A DNA stretch of 16,981 nt from SIG575 sp045632485. GTDB taxonomy: Bacteria; Bacillota; Clostridia; Oscillospirales; Acutalibacteraceae. Positions 1-8,042 of the stretch are shown piece by piece. Location of the stretch: NCBI GenBank assembly GCA_045632485.1, contig JAZQWT010000067.1, positions 1 through 16,981 of the forward strand, in the 5' to 3' direction. Each line of letters starts with the position of its first letter. Position 1 is the stretch's first letter. The translations under genes were made by a program, and so were the position numbers. The notes beneath the pieces were generated by a model that saw nothing but the letters and a program-made list of their open reading frames with translations, had not been told where the DNA came from and did no database searches.

Positions 1-48
1 TTTCAAGCCATCACTGATATGGATACTACAGAAAATACATTTAAATAA
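1..48 (+). CDS. C-terminal end of an upstream gene (partial)
   Basis: Reading frame 1 is open from the window edge and ends in TAA at 46-48, giving the tail FQAITDMDTTENTFK. The composition is protein-like, and the stop lies 22 bases before the next start, as in an operon. Frame 2 is also open to base 62 but its composition is less convincing. Too little is present to assign a function. If real, the gene is probably co-transcribed with the ADP-ribosylglycohydrolase, because no promoter is visible between them. Confidence 0.4.
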   Translation, partial: FQAITDMDTTENTFK

Positions 49-70
49 AAAGAAAAATTAAGGTGAGTTT

Positions 71-1441
71 ATGTTTTCCGAAATTTATGATACCGAACTC
101 AAAATTGACTATAACCATACCGAAGGGTTTAATCGTTACGCATCTGATATTATGGCGGAATATAATCAGTCCGTTGAAGAAGGGCTTGATATTGAAAATC
201 AAAAACCTCTGTTTGAATCTGTTGCCGCAATGGAAAACGGTGCAGAGAAAACACGTATGAGCGATTTGATTTTTGAAACTGTTATGAATGCAAAAATCAG
301 AGCAGATTACAAATATGATGAGCCTAATGAACTCGAAAAAATCAGGTCTCTTTGTAAGCCTTACTGTTTTTCTTCAGATATGCCTGATAAAGAAACTCTG
401 CGAAACAAACTTCTCGGTGCATGGACAGGACGGGCTTGCGGATGCCTTCTCGGCAAACCTGTTGAATGCATAAGAACTGATGAATTGATTCCGTTTCTTA
501 AAGAGACAGGAAACTATCCCATGCACCGTTATATTCTCAGCACAGACGTGACAGATGAGATTTGTTCTCATTACAGGTTTTCGCTTAAAAACAAGGATTA
601 CGGTGATACAACTGACGGTATGCCTGTTGATGACGATACAAACTACGTTGTGCTTGCCCAGAAAATTATTGAAGATTCAGGCAGAAGCTTCACATCAGAT
701 GATGTAGGCAAGGCATGGCTTAAATATCAGTCTGTTTACTCATACTTTACCGCAGAAAGAATTGCCTACGTCAATTTAATTAACTGCCTTGAGGTGCCTG
801 CAACTGCAATGTACAAAAACGTTTGCCGTGAATGGATAGGCGCACAGATAAGAGGAGATTACTTTGGCTATATCAACCCCGGAAAACCTGAAGAAGCAGC
901 AAAAATGGCTTTCAAAGATGCAAGGCTTTCTCACGTAAAAAACGGCATTTACGGTGAAATGTTCGTATCAGCCATGATTGCCTGTGCTGCAGTAACAGAT
1001 AACATTGAAGACATTATTTTGGGCGGACTTGCACAGATTCCCTGCACCTCAAGACTTTATGAATCTGTTGTGAAAATTTACAACGACTATAAAAACGGCG
1101 TAAACCTTGATGAATGTTTTAATTACATACATTCTGCATATGATGAGCATACTGACCACGGATGGTGCCACACCATTTCCAATGCAATGATTGTTGTTGC
1201 TGCTTTACTGTACGGTGAAGGTGATTTTGGAAAATCAATCTGTACCGCAGTGGGAATGGCATTTGACACTGACTGCAATGGTGCAACTGTCGGCTCAATT
1301 CTCGGTATGCGTGGTGGAATTGATTGCATTGACAGTTACTGGAAAAAACCGATTAACGGAAAAATCCACACCTCAATTTTCGGTGTCGGTACAGCGGACA
1401 TTGAAAAGGCTATTGATAAAACTCTTGAACATATAAAATAA
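71..1441 (+). CDS. ADP-ribosylglycohydrolase (DraG/ARH) family protein
   Basis: This 456-residue protein has the core of the ADP-ribosylglycohydrolase family, binuclear-metal hydrolases that cleave N- or O-glycosidic ADP-ribose links; some relatives act on other ribosides. The core begins near residue 111 with the family opening LLGAWTGRACGCLLGKPVE (115-132). The first acidic metal motif is DDDT at 187-190. The second is DTD at 399-401 followed by A405 and G408, as in the family's DxDxxxAxxG signature. A H-rich stretch lies at 360-368. About 110 residues precede the core, longer than in compact family members. No signal peptide or membrane segment is seen, so it should be cytoplasmic. The ATG at 71 follows AAGGTGAG with normal spacing. 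The substrate cannot be told from sequence; the neighbouring Gfo/Idh/MocA oxidoreductase is convergent and not in the same operon. The family assignment is firm. Confidence 0.88.
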   Translation: MFSEIYDTELKIDYNHTEGFNRYASDIMAEYNQSVEEGLDIENQKPLFESVAAMENGAEKTRMSDLIFETVMNAKIRADYKYDEPNELEKIRSLCKPYCFSSDMPDKETLRNKLLGAWTGRACGCLLGKPVECIRTDELIPFLKETGNYPMHRYILSTDVTDEICSHYRFSLKNKDYGDTTDGMPVDDDTNYVVLAQKIIEDSGRSFTSDDVGKAWLKYQSVYSYFTAERIAYVNLINCLEVPATAMYKNVCREWIGAQIRGDYFGYINPGKPEEAAKMAFKDARLSHVKNGIYGEMFVSAMIACAAVTDNIEDIILGGLAQIPCTSRLYESVVKIYNDYKNGVNLDECFNYIHSAYDEHTDHGWCHTISNAMIVVAALLYGEGDFGKSICTAVGMAFDTDCNGATVGSILGMRGGIDCIDSYWKKPINGKIHTSIFGVGTADIEKAIDKTLEHIK

Positions 1442-1456
1442 ACCTTAAAACAAGTA

Positions 1457-1496
1457 AAACCCCGTAAGACTATTATCCTACGGGGTTTCTTTTTCT
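1457..1496 (+). terminator. Rho-independent terminator after the ADP-ribosylglycohydrolase gene
   Basis: A 10-bp perfect stem (AAACCCCGTA at 1457-1466 with TACGGGGTTT at 1479-1488) encloses a 12-base loop and runs into a T-rich tract at 1486-1496. It begins 15 bases after the stop codon. Read on the other strand, the stem is followed by only a short T run, so it may also help end the convergent oxidoreductase transcript, whose stop lies 26 bases beyond it, but less efficiently. Confidence 0.88.
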
Positions 1497-1522
1497 GTTT
1501 TTTGTAAAAACTTTTATTCGTT

Positions 1523-2536
1523 TCAGAAATTATAATCAGGTTTTACAGGCACACCTGTTTTTGAAGATTCAATAATTGCAAGACATACTGCAACTGTTTT
1601 TGCACCCTCACGTGCATCTGTAAGCACAGGTTTATCTTCGATAATCGCCTCTGCAAACACCTTGAATTCCTTTGCGGCATTATGGTTGTTTACTTCAACA
1701 TCAATAATTTCTGCAGGTTTTGTAGTTTCTGTTTCATCTGTTGTGAAAAGAGTCATTGTAGGAGAAGTGTTATCGCAGATAAGTGTACCTTTTGTTCCGT
1801 AAATGCAGGTACGCATTGTATAGTCACGTTTGCAACCTGTTGACACAAAAACCTTACCCATAACATCTTTGCCGAATTTCATAATTGCAACTGTTGCATC
1901 ATCATAAGATACTGTGGGAAGCAGTTTATGTGTTCCGTAAGCAAAAACCTCTTCAGGGTCGCCGACAAGCCAACGGATAAGGTCAACTGCATGACATCCA
2001 CCGCCTATAACACCGTGGCGGTTAGGGTCGCAACGCCATGTATCAACCATAGTCATATAGTCGTGTGCATATTCTGATTCTATAAAATAAACATCACCGA
2101 TTATTCCGCTTTCAACAATTTCCTTTGCCTTTTCAAAAGCAGGAGTAAATCTGCATATCTGACCTACCATAAACTTTGCTTCTGACTCATCTTCCGCTTT
2201 AATAATATCTATAAGATCTTCTCTTGTAAGAGCAAGAGGTTTTTCACAAAGAACATGCTTACCAGCTTTGAGTAAGTCGCAGGAAATCTGCTTATGCAAC
2301 TGATCAGGAACTGCAACAGATACCACATCAACTTCATCGTTATTTACAATATCCATATAATCGGTAACGCGTTTTTCTTCACCGATTGAGTATCTCTCTC
2401 CTGCAAAGCGGAGATTTTCTTCATCACTGTCACAAATCAGAACAATTTCAGCACCTTCACCGTAACTCAGTGCACCTTCAATATGGCTCATTCCGAATTT
2501 CATACCAATATTGGCAACTTTCAATTTCTTTTTCAA
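1523..2536 (-). CDS. Gfo/Idh/MocA family NAD(P)-dependent oxidoreductase
   Basis: This 337-residue cytoplasmic protein belongs to the Gfo/Idh/MocA dehydrogenases, which oxidise or reduce hydroxyl groups of sugars, inositols and related compounds using NAD(P). The N-terminal Rossmann fold contains IGMKFGMSH (10-18), a shortened form of the glycine-rich dinucleotide loop, and CEKP at 97-100 with the conserved lysine K99. The C-terminal domain carries GGGCHAVDLIRWL (178-190), where H182 and D185 match the family's substrate/catalytic positions. Length is normal. The start is a TTG at 2536-2534; AAGGAGGT (2552-2545) lies 8 bases upstream and the next in-frame ATG would remove the nucleotide-binding strand, so TTG is preferred. 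A consensus promoter sits immediately upstream. The substrate is not predictable. Confidence 0.88.
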   Translation of the reverse strand: MKKKLKVANIGMKFGMSHIEGALSYGEGAEIVLICDSDEENLRFAGERYSIGEEKRVTDYMDIVNNDEVDVVSVAVPDQLHKQISCDLLKAGKHVLCEKPLALTREDLIDIIKAEDESEAKFMVGQICRFTPAFEKAKEIVESGIIGDVYFIESEYAHDYMTMVDTWRCDPNRHGVIGGGCHAVDLIRWLVGDPEEVFAYGTHKLLPTVSYDDATVAIMKFGKDVMGKVFVSTGCKRDYTMRTCIYGTKGTLICDNTSPTMTLFTTDETETTKPAEIIDVEVNNHNAAKEFKVFAEAIIEDKPVLTDAREGAKTVAVCLAIIESSKTGVPVKPDYNF

Positions 2537-2555
2537 TGTAATACACCTCCTTGAT

Positions 2556-2584
2556 ATTCTACATTAACACAATTTTTTTGTCAA
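2556..2584 (-). promoter_or_regulatory. Promoter of the Gfo/Idh/MocA gene
   Basis: On the - strand TTGACA (2584-2579) and TAGAAT (2561-2556) are separated by exactly 17 bases, a near-perfect sigma-A promoter. The predicted transcription start, 6-7 bases after the -10 box, falls in or at the edge of the AAGGAGGT ribosome binding site (2552-2545), so the 5' leader would be extremely short. Confidence 0.8.
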
Positions 2585-2625
2585 TCATAAAATCATAAAA
2601 TCCTGCAAATTCATAGGATATCAAA

Positions 2626-2659
2626 TAAAAAAGGAGAGAGGATTTCTCCTCTCTCTTTT
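2626..2659 (-). terminator. Rho-independent terminator of the dockerin protein gene
   Basis: A 12-13 bp purine/pyrimidine stem pairs 2630-2642 with 2647-2659 around a TTTC loop. On the - strand the hairpin is followed by TTTTTTATTT. It begins 18 bases after the stop of the large dockerin gene and also insulates the oxidoreductase promoter downstream. Confidence 0.9.
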
Positions 2660-2676
2660 ATACTTGTTATTAGAAA

Positions 2677-5600
2677 TTATGCAAGGGGAACCTGTCCGAT
2701 TTCTGTTTCACCGTTTACAACTGCATTAAGAATTGCAAGGTCGTAAATATCAACTGCTGTATCGCCGTTGAGGTCTGCTGCGAAGAGAAGCACATCGCCT
2801 TCTTCAAGTTCCATATCACCGTTTACGATTGCTGCAAGGATTGATGCGTCATAAATATCGATAACACCGTCACCGTTAAGGTCACCGAAGATAACGATTG
2901 TGTATGTTTCCCATTCTTCTCCGCTGCGGAATGTAGTAAGAGTCATACCTGTACCGATTCCGTCGGGTGTTTCATATGATACACTCTGTGAGTATTCAAC
3001 AAAAGCTTCAAGGTCTGAGAGCCCGATATCAAGACCATAGATATAACCAAGTTCTGTATCAAGAACTGTTGTTGTGCCTTCAGCTGCTTTGAAGTAACCG
3101 TCGAGCATGGGGATTTCGAATGTTTCGCGTGAAAGCTCTTCACCACATACTGTACAGTAAACTACCATATCATATGAACCTGCTGCATCGTATGTTGCTT
3201 CTACTCTGTTCTCTTCAACTGCTTCTGCTTCATCGTGGCCAAGTGCATCGATTGTAATTGTTTCTCTTGAGATTTCAGCTTTTGGAGTACAGCAAGTACA
3301 GTAAACAACCACATCATATGAACCGTCTTCTGTGCATGTTGCTTCAACTCTGTTTTCTTCTACTGCTTCTGCAGGTGTATGACCTGTTGCAGGAATAGTT
3401 GTTGTTTCTCTTGAAAGTTCTTTGTTACATACTGAGCAGTAAACTACCATATCGTATGAACCGTCTGTTGTGGGGGTTGCTGCAACTTCATTTTCTTTTA
3501 CGGCTGCTTTTTCTTTATGTCCTTTTGCAGGAAGATTAGTGTGAGTGCGTGAAACTTCTTCATCGCAGACTGTACAATAAATTACCGTATCGAATCCGCC
3601 TGCTTCTGTACATGTTGCTGCTACATTGTTTTCTTTAACTGCTGTGCCTTTTGTATGACCCTTTGCAGGGATGATTGTTTCAACACGTGAAATTTCACCG
3701 CCACAATCTTCACAGTAAACAACTGTATCATATCCGCCTTCAAAGAGACAATCTGCTTCTCTCTGATTTTCAACAACTTCTTCACCGGCTGTGTGGTCAG
3801 TCATAGGAATCTTTGTTGTAACACGGCTGATTGTTGCATTACAAACAGTACAATAAGTATATGTATCGTATTTACCTTCTTTTGAACATGTGGGAGCAAC
3901 CTGATTTTTAATAACAGGATCACCTGCGATGTGACCTGTTGCAGGAACAGTTACCATTGTGCGTGAAATTTCTTCGCCACACTTTGTACAATAGTAAACA
4001 GAGTCATATGAGCCAGCACGTGAACAAGAAGCATTCTTTACATTTTCCTTTACTTCTGCACCTGCAACGTGTTTGCAAGTATCATCGTAAGATGCCATAA
4101 GCTGAGCATACTTTGTAGTAATTTCAGTTGTTTTGATATTAACTGCTGACTGGTCGTTGATTGAAAGTGTAGCATCATTATACATTTCTGTACCTTCCGC
4201 TACGAGAGCGTCATATTCAGCAAGAAGTGTCTGGTCGTAATATTCACGATTTCCGGGGATTTCAGCATCAATAGCTGCTTTAAGTGCAGTTTTATCTGCT
4301 GCTTTAATCTTAAGTGCGTTGAGTGCATTTACAAGAGAGTTTGTAAGAGCATTTACTTCAGTCTGTCTTGACTGACTCCATGCAACACTTGCGTGACTTT
4401 CAATAGCAGTTTCTGCATTAGCTATGGGTAAATCAAGAATTTCGGGATTCTGATAAATTGAACGATCAATTGCTTTTGCTTCTGCAACCTTTGCTTTAAG
4501 GTCACGGAAATCAGCAACTACTGAAACAAGAGCATCAAGAGCATCTTTTATAGCCTTTGCCATTGCATCAACTTCAGCCTGTTCAATATATGACTTACCT
4601 TCCACTACACTATTGATTGCAGTCTGGAGGTTATCCCATGAAGCAGATGTAAAGTCTGTTGAGCGAAGTTCTTCAGCTTCTTTAACAAGAGCATTTACCT
4701 CTGAATAGTCAGCACCACGGATTTTTGCATTATCAATAGCTGTCTGGATGTTTTTAGCCATTGTATCAACTGCACCCTGATAAAGGATACTGTAGTTTTT
4801 CTCAACCATATCAAGAGCTTTTTCAATAAAAGCTATGTCGGCCTCGTTGTAGTATTCGCTGTTATCTACGATCTCCTCAGCTCTTTCTACAAGTTCATCT
4901 ACCTTTGTATAGTCAGCGTTTTTAAGTGTAAGACCGTTGTACATTGTCTGAAGTGATTTTGCTGCTGCATCAATCTCAGACTGAGTAGCTGTGGGGTCAT
5001 TGTAAACACCGAGAGCTGCTACATAAGCTTCCTGGAATTTTGAAAAACCTGATTTATAGAACCATGCCTGAGGATTAGCACCCTTGTTCTTATCACGTGT
5101 TGTGGGAACAGTGGGGTCAGATGTCATAACATGGTCAATAAGTTCTGCAAGAACACCTTTATCAACAACGTGGAAAACGATTGGTGTTGCAACTGTGGGA
5201 GCTGCAGTAACGTAAGCGTTTGAGGGTCTGAAGAAAGAGTAATATTTATTTGCAATTGTATAAGTTGCACCATCAGCAATGTTAGCAGTGCTACCTGTAA
5301 GTCCGTATGTGTAAAGGTGACCGAACTGGCCTACAGGACCTGTTACTGTCTGACGAACCTGTTCGCCATTACCGTCTACCAATTTTTCCTGAACACCATT
5401 ATCGGCTTTTGCAGGAGGATTAATACCGAGGGTGTTCTGTGCAGTTGCATCGTTTACAAGATTGCTTGTATCTGTACCTGACATAACCCATATAGAATCA
5501 AGAGCAGTATAAGGATTGTCATTGTTTCGGTCTGAAAGCTGACCTACGTTACCGTCAAGTCTGAGGTTGATATCAGCAAGAGTTTTTGTAGCTGCAGAGT

Positions 5601-6486
5601 CAACATATACATGTGCTACAGGGCTGCCTGTTGCAAAGCTTTCGTGTGTAACTTCAACTCTGGGAGCCATTGTTTCCTGGTGGTTTTTATCATCTTTGTA
5701 AATATGTGTGTTATAGCCACCTGCAACGTTTTCAATATATGTACCTGTTGAAACGTCATAAACACCGTATGAGTTAAAGGGATCTTCTGCAGATGATTCG
5801 AATTCTGCGGGCTGTTCATAATAAACACCCTGACCGAGAAGACGTGTTGCAGCACTTGCTGCGCCGATATACCACGAACTCATACCCATATAAGGTTTAT
5901 AAACAACTTCAATATAAGCGTATGAACCGCCTGTTGCAATGTTTTCAACATATGATACGCATTTTTCCTGATATGCATTACCGTCTGTCCATTTATAGTC
6001 TACAGTGAAAGTAAGACGAGAGCCGGGTTCTGCAGTACCGCTTGTGATTTCACAGCAATATGCACCTGTTGCAGAGTCAACTTTCATAGGAGACAAAGTA
6101 ACTGATTCATTATCGCACTTGATAGAAACATTATCGGGTGTGATACCTGCAGTTTTTGTATATAAGTAAACTTTTGAAGCTTCAGGAGTTTCACCTGCAT
6201 ATGCCTGCTGAGCATAAGGGCCTGAAAGTTCAGGAACACCTGAAGGAGTTGCTTTGACAATCTGATTGCCGGGTTCCATTGAGTTTGCTGCTTTAGCAAC
6301 TCTTGTAACCGGAGTACAATAGAAGTCAACTACAGGACGTGTGATTGGTTCAAGAACGATTTCATCAAGATAAACACCGTTCGCACCGTTTGATGTAACT
6401 GCATTTGCAGTAAATCCTACTGTGAAAACAGAGAAAATCATGACGAGAGCCATTACTGAACTAAAAATTCTTTTTGCCATTTTCAT
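2677..6486 (-). CDS. Large secreted modular protein with FIVAR-like modules, seven Cys-rich repeats and a C-terminal dockerin
   Basis: This 1269-residue protein is built for the cell surface or outside. Residues 1-29 are a Sec signal peptide with a probable cut after ANA. Residues 30 to about 445 are a region I do not recognise, perhaps several beta-rich domains. Residues 478-798 hold about five helical FIVAR-like modules, often found in Gram-positive surface and glycan-active proteins as spacers or binding units. Residues 804-1126 are seven ~46-residue repeats with YCxxC and PxxGH-type signatures, suggestive of metal-bound ribbons. Residues 1127-1200 form a small domain commonly found before dockerins. 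Residues 1201-1261 are a type I-like dockerin with two calcium loops (D1202, N1204, D1206, D1210 and D1238, N1240, D1242, D1246), expected to bind a cohesin. No catalytic domain is recognised, so adhesion or scaffolding is more likely than hydrolysis. The ATG at 6486 follows GGGAGGT at 6 bases; an in-frame extension upstream runs into the promoter and is rejected. Confidence 0.85.
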   Translation of the reverse strand: MKMAKRIFSSVMALVMIFSVFTVGFTANAVTSNGANGVYLDEIVLEPITRPVVDFYCTPVTRVAKAANSMEPGNQIVKATPSGVPELSGPYAQQAYAGETPEASKVYLYTKTAGITPDNVSIKCDNESVTLSPMKVDSATGAYCCEITSGTAEPGSRLTFTVDYKWTDGNAYQEKCVSYVENIATGGSYAYIEVVYKPYMGMSSWYIGAASAATRLLGQGVYYEQPAEFESSAEDPFNSYGVYDVSTGTYIENVAGGYNTHIYKDDKNHQETMAPRVEVTHESFATGSPVAHVYVDSAATKTLADINLRLDGNVGQLSDRNNDNPYTALDSIWVMSGTDTSNLVNDATAQNTLGINPPAKADNGVQEKLVDGNGEQVRQTVTGPVGQFGHLYTYGLTGSTANIADGATYTIANKYYSFFRPSNAYVTAAPTVATPIVFHVVDKGVLAELIDHVMTSDPTVPTTRDKNKGANPQAWFYKSGFSKFQEAYVAALGVYNDPTATQSEIDAAAKSLQTMYNGLTLKNADYTKVDELVERAEEIVDNSEYYNEADIAFIEKALDMVEKNYSILYQGAVDTMAKNIQTAIDNAKIRGADYSEVNALVKEAEELRSTDFTSASWDNLQTAINSVVEGKSYIEQAEVDAMAKAIKDALDALVSVVADFRDLKAKVAEAKAIDRSIYQNPEILDLPIANAETAIESHASVAWSQSRQTEVNALTNSLVNALNALKIKAADKTALKAAIDAEIPGNREYYDQTLLAEYDALVAEGTEMYNDATLSINDQSAVNIKTTEITTKYAQLMASYDDTCKHVAGAEVKENVKNASCSRAGSYDSVYYCTKCGEEISRTMVTVPATGHIAGDPVIKNQVAPTCSKEGKYDTYTYCTVCNATISRVTTKIPMTDHTAGEEVVENQREADCLFEGGYDTVVYCEDCGGEISRVETIIPAKGHTKGTAVKENNVAATCTEAGGFDTVIYCTVCDEEVSRTHTNLPAKGHKEKAAVKENEVAATPTTDGSYDMVVYCSVCNKELSRETTTIPATGHTPAEAVEENRVEATCTEDGSYDVVVYCTCCTPKAEISRETITIDALGHDEAEAVEENRVEATYDAAGSYDMVVYCTVCGEELSRETFEIPMLDGYFKAAEGTTTVLDTELGYIYGLDIGLSDLEAFVEYSQSVSYETPDGIGTGMTLTTFRSGEEWETYTIVIFGDLNGDGVIDIYDASILAAIVNGDMELEEGDVLLFAADLNGDTAVDIYDLAILNAVVNGETEIGQVPLA
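3109..4077 (-). repeat. Seven in-frame ~138-bp coding repeats (Cys-rich ribbon-like units)
   Basis: Within the dockerin protein, seven consecutive units of about 46 residues share the order Cys, then G-[SKGF]-[YF]-D, then YCxxC, then a [IV]SR strand, then a P-x-x-GH end. Units 1, 2, 3, 4 and 6 keep the first Cys. Unit 5 has Pro (AATP) and unit 7 Tyr (EATY) in its place. Unit 6 carries a small insertion after YCTCC, and units 2 and 7 vary at the terminal GH (DH and LDG). These are protein-level repeats diverged in DNA, not a CRISPR array. Confidence 0.85.
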
Positions 6487-6517
6487 CTTAATACCTCCCA
6501 TTTTATGTATCTTTTTT

Positions 6518-6546
6518 ATTATACCATAAAGATACAGTTTTTTCAA
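6518..6546 (-). promoter_or_regulatory. Promoter of the dockerin protein gene
   Basis: On the - strand TTGAAA (6546-6541) and TATAAT (6523-6518) are spaced by 17 bases, and TGG directly before TATAAT forms an extended -10 (TGnTATAAT). The predicted start near 6511 gives a leader of about 25 bases with the GGGAGGT ribosome binding site at 6499-6493. The quality of the match suggests strong expression. Confidence 0.85.
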
Positions 6547-6595
6547 TAAAAGTCATCAAATAATATAAAATATTAACAATTAAAACACTACTGGT

Positions 6596-8008
6596 TTATT
6601 TGTCACAAGATATTGTGCATAAAGGTAAATGATTACGCATATGTGAAACAGATTCTTCCGTAACCGAAGTCTTATTTGCGTTAAGGAACGACAGTTCTGT
6701 CATTTTTTCCGCAAAATTCAGATCAGTAATATTCTTATTATCACTTATATCGAGATTCACAAGCTCAGTCATATCCGCAATAGGCGATACATCCTTGAAA
6801 TTATTGCTTCCCAACCCTAACTGAACAAGTTTTGTTTTTCCTCTCAACGGAGAAATATCTGTAATTGCATTATTAACAAGCTGCAGATGAGTAAGCTGTG
6901 AAAGATTTGCAAGAGGAGAAATATCACTTACACCACAGTTATCTGCAAACAGCTTTTCCAATGCAACAAGTCCCTTTACTGCATCTAAAGACTTAACTTT
7001 ATTGTTGTTAATATAAAATTCTCTGAGCTCGCTGAAGTTTTCTGTCACAGAAATATCTTCCACCGAACATCCTTCAAGATGAAGAACTTTAAGTTTTGTA
7101 AATCCCGCAAATGCAGAAATATCTTTGATGCCTGTATTAGCAGACAGATTAAGTTCCTCAATATCCGTAAGCTTTGCAAGGGGCTTTGTGTTTTCTATGT
7201 TATTAAAAGAGAAATCGACAACTTTCAGATTTGTAAGCTCCGAAATATTTGATATGTCGGTAACATAACACTCGTTCATCCTGAGTTCTTCAAGGTTTTT
7301 AAGTTTTTTTATCACTTTCAGATCGGACAAAATATTACTTCCCGAAAAAGCAAAAGACTTCAGATTTTCAAGTGACGTTAACACTTCCGGGTTTCTTATG
7401 CCCCTTGCTTTAATTTCAAGAGAAGTAAGACATGAAAGCTCTTTCAGAAAATCTATGTTGAACAATCCCGAATCTGTTATTTTGAGGTATTCAAGTTTCT
7501 CTGCTCCTGAAATTACGGAAAAATCGAGAACCCCCGTTAAATTCACAATCTCAAGGGTTTTCAGGTTTTTCATTTCACCCACAGCGGAAATATCTTTAAT
7601 AATCTCACTGTCTGAAATCACAAGTTTTTCTACATTGCTGCCGGCAAGAGGGGAAATATCACTGATTTTTGTCTGCTTCATTGAAACCGTTTTCAACGTT
7701 TTCATCGCTGAAAGTTCGTTGATTGTTTCAATCGATGAACCATCAAGAACAATTTCCTCAAGCAGATGTACGTCTTCAATCCCTTCAAGGCTTGTAATAT
7801 GTGTGCCCGTCAGATCAAGTTTTTTAAGATTGGTAAGTTTTTTCAGTTTTGAAAGATTTGTCACACCGCTGTCAAACAGATAAATACTCTCAGTATTTTT
7901 ATCTACAGTAAGACTTCCTATCTTAACAGTATCTGCAGAAGAGCAGGAAGTCAAAGTTATAATTATCATAAACACACACAGCAAAACCGAAAAGATTTTC
8001 TTGAACAT
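6596..8008 (-). CDS. Leucine-rich-repeat lipoprotein (internalin-like LRRs)
   Basis: This 470-residue protein begins with a lipoprotein signal peptide: Lys-rich start, hydrophobic core and lipobox LTSC, predicting lipidation of Cys22 and anchoring to the outer face of the membrane. The rest is almost entirely about 18-19 leucine-rich repeats of ~22 residues in the pattern LxxLxxLxLxxNxIxDISPLxxL, the internalin-like class. This should form a curved solenoid for protein or glycan binding; no catalytic domain is visible. A short tail with two Cys (CTISC) ends the protein. The ATG at 8008 is chosen because it gives a clean signal peptide and lies about 30 bases after a consensus promoter; upstream in-frame starts fall within the promoter. 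The ribosome binding site (AAAGG) is weak. The gene lies just upstream of the dockerin protein with only a 50-base gap to that gene's -35 box and no convincing terminator, so some co-transcription is possible. The ligand is unknown. Confidence 0.88.
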   Translation of the reverse strand: MFKKIFSVLLCVFMIIITLTSCSSADTVKIGSLTVDKNTESIYLFDSGVTNLSKLKKLTNLKKLDLTGTHITSLEGIEDVHLLEEIVLDGSSIETINELSAMKTLKTVSMKQTKISDISPLAGSNVEKLVISDSEIIKDISAVGEMKNLKTLEIVNLTGVLDFSVISGAEKLEYLKITDSGLFNIDFLKELSCLTSLEIKARGIRNPEVLTSLENLKSFAFSGSNILSDLKVIKKLKNLEELRMNECYVTDISNISELTNLKVVDFSFNNIENTKPLAKLTDIEELNLSANTGIKDISAFAGFTKLKVLHLEGCSVEDISVTENFSELREFYINNNKVKSLDAVKGLVALEKLFADNCGVSDISPLANLSQLTHLQLVNNAITDISPLRGKTKLVQLGLGSNNFKDVSPIADMTELVNLDISDNKNITDLNFAEKMTELSFLNANKTSVTEESVSHMRNHLPLCTISCDK

Positions 8009-8042
8009 TTTTCTCAGCCTTTCAGATGTTATTTCCGGCTTC

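Noticed and set aside
3109..4077. Regular ~138-bp spacing suggestive of a tandem or CRISPR-like array.
   Set aside because: The repeats are in frame, diverged at DNA level and conserved at protein level, so they are protein repeats.
6487..6546. A 20-residue N-terminal extension of the dockerin protein starting at TTG 6546.
   Set aside because: It overlaps the -35 and -10 boxes of a near-perfect promoter and precedes the true signal peptide; ATG 6486 has a proper ribosome binding site.
7651..7665. A copy of TATCACTGATTTT within the LRR gene and ATCACTGATAT near base 10, resembling the ends of the 82-bp element.
   Set aside because: Both lie in coding sequence; the first simply encodes the repeated ISDIS motif on the - strand. 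They are single half-motifs without the paired inverted ends.
7398..7883. A 161-codon open frame on the + strand inside the LRR lipoprotein gene.
   Set aside because: It is a reverse-strand shadow of a repetitive coding region with Ser/Ile/Arg-rich composition, no ribosome binding site and no recognisable domain.
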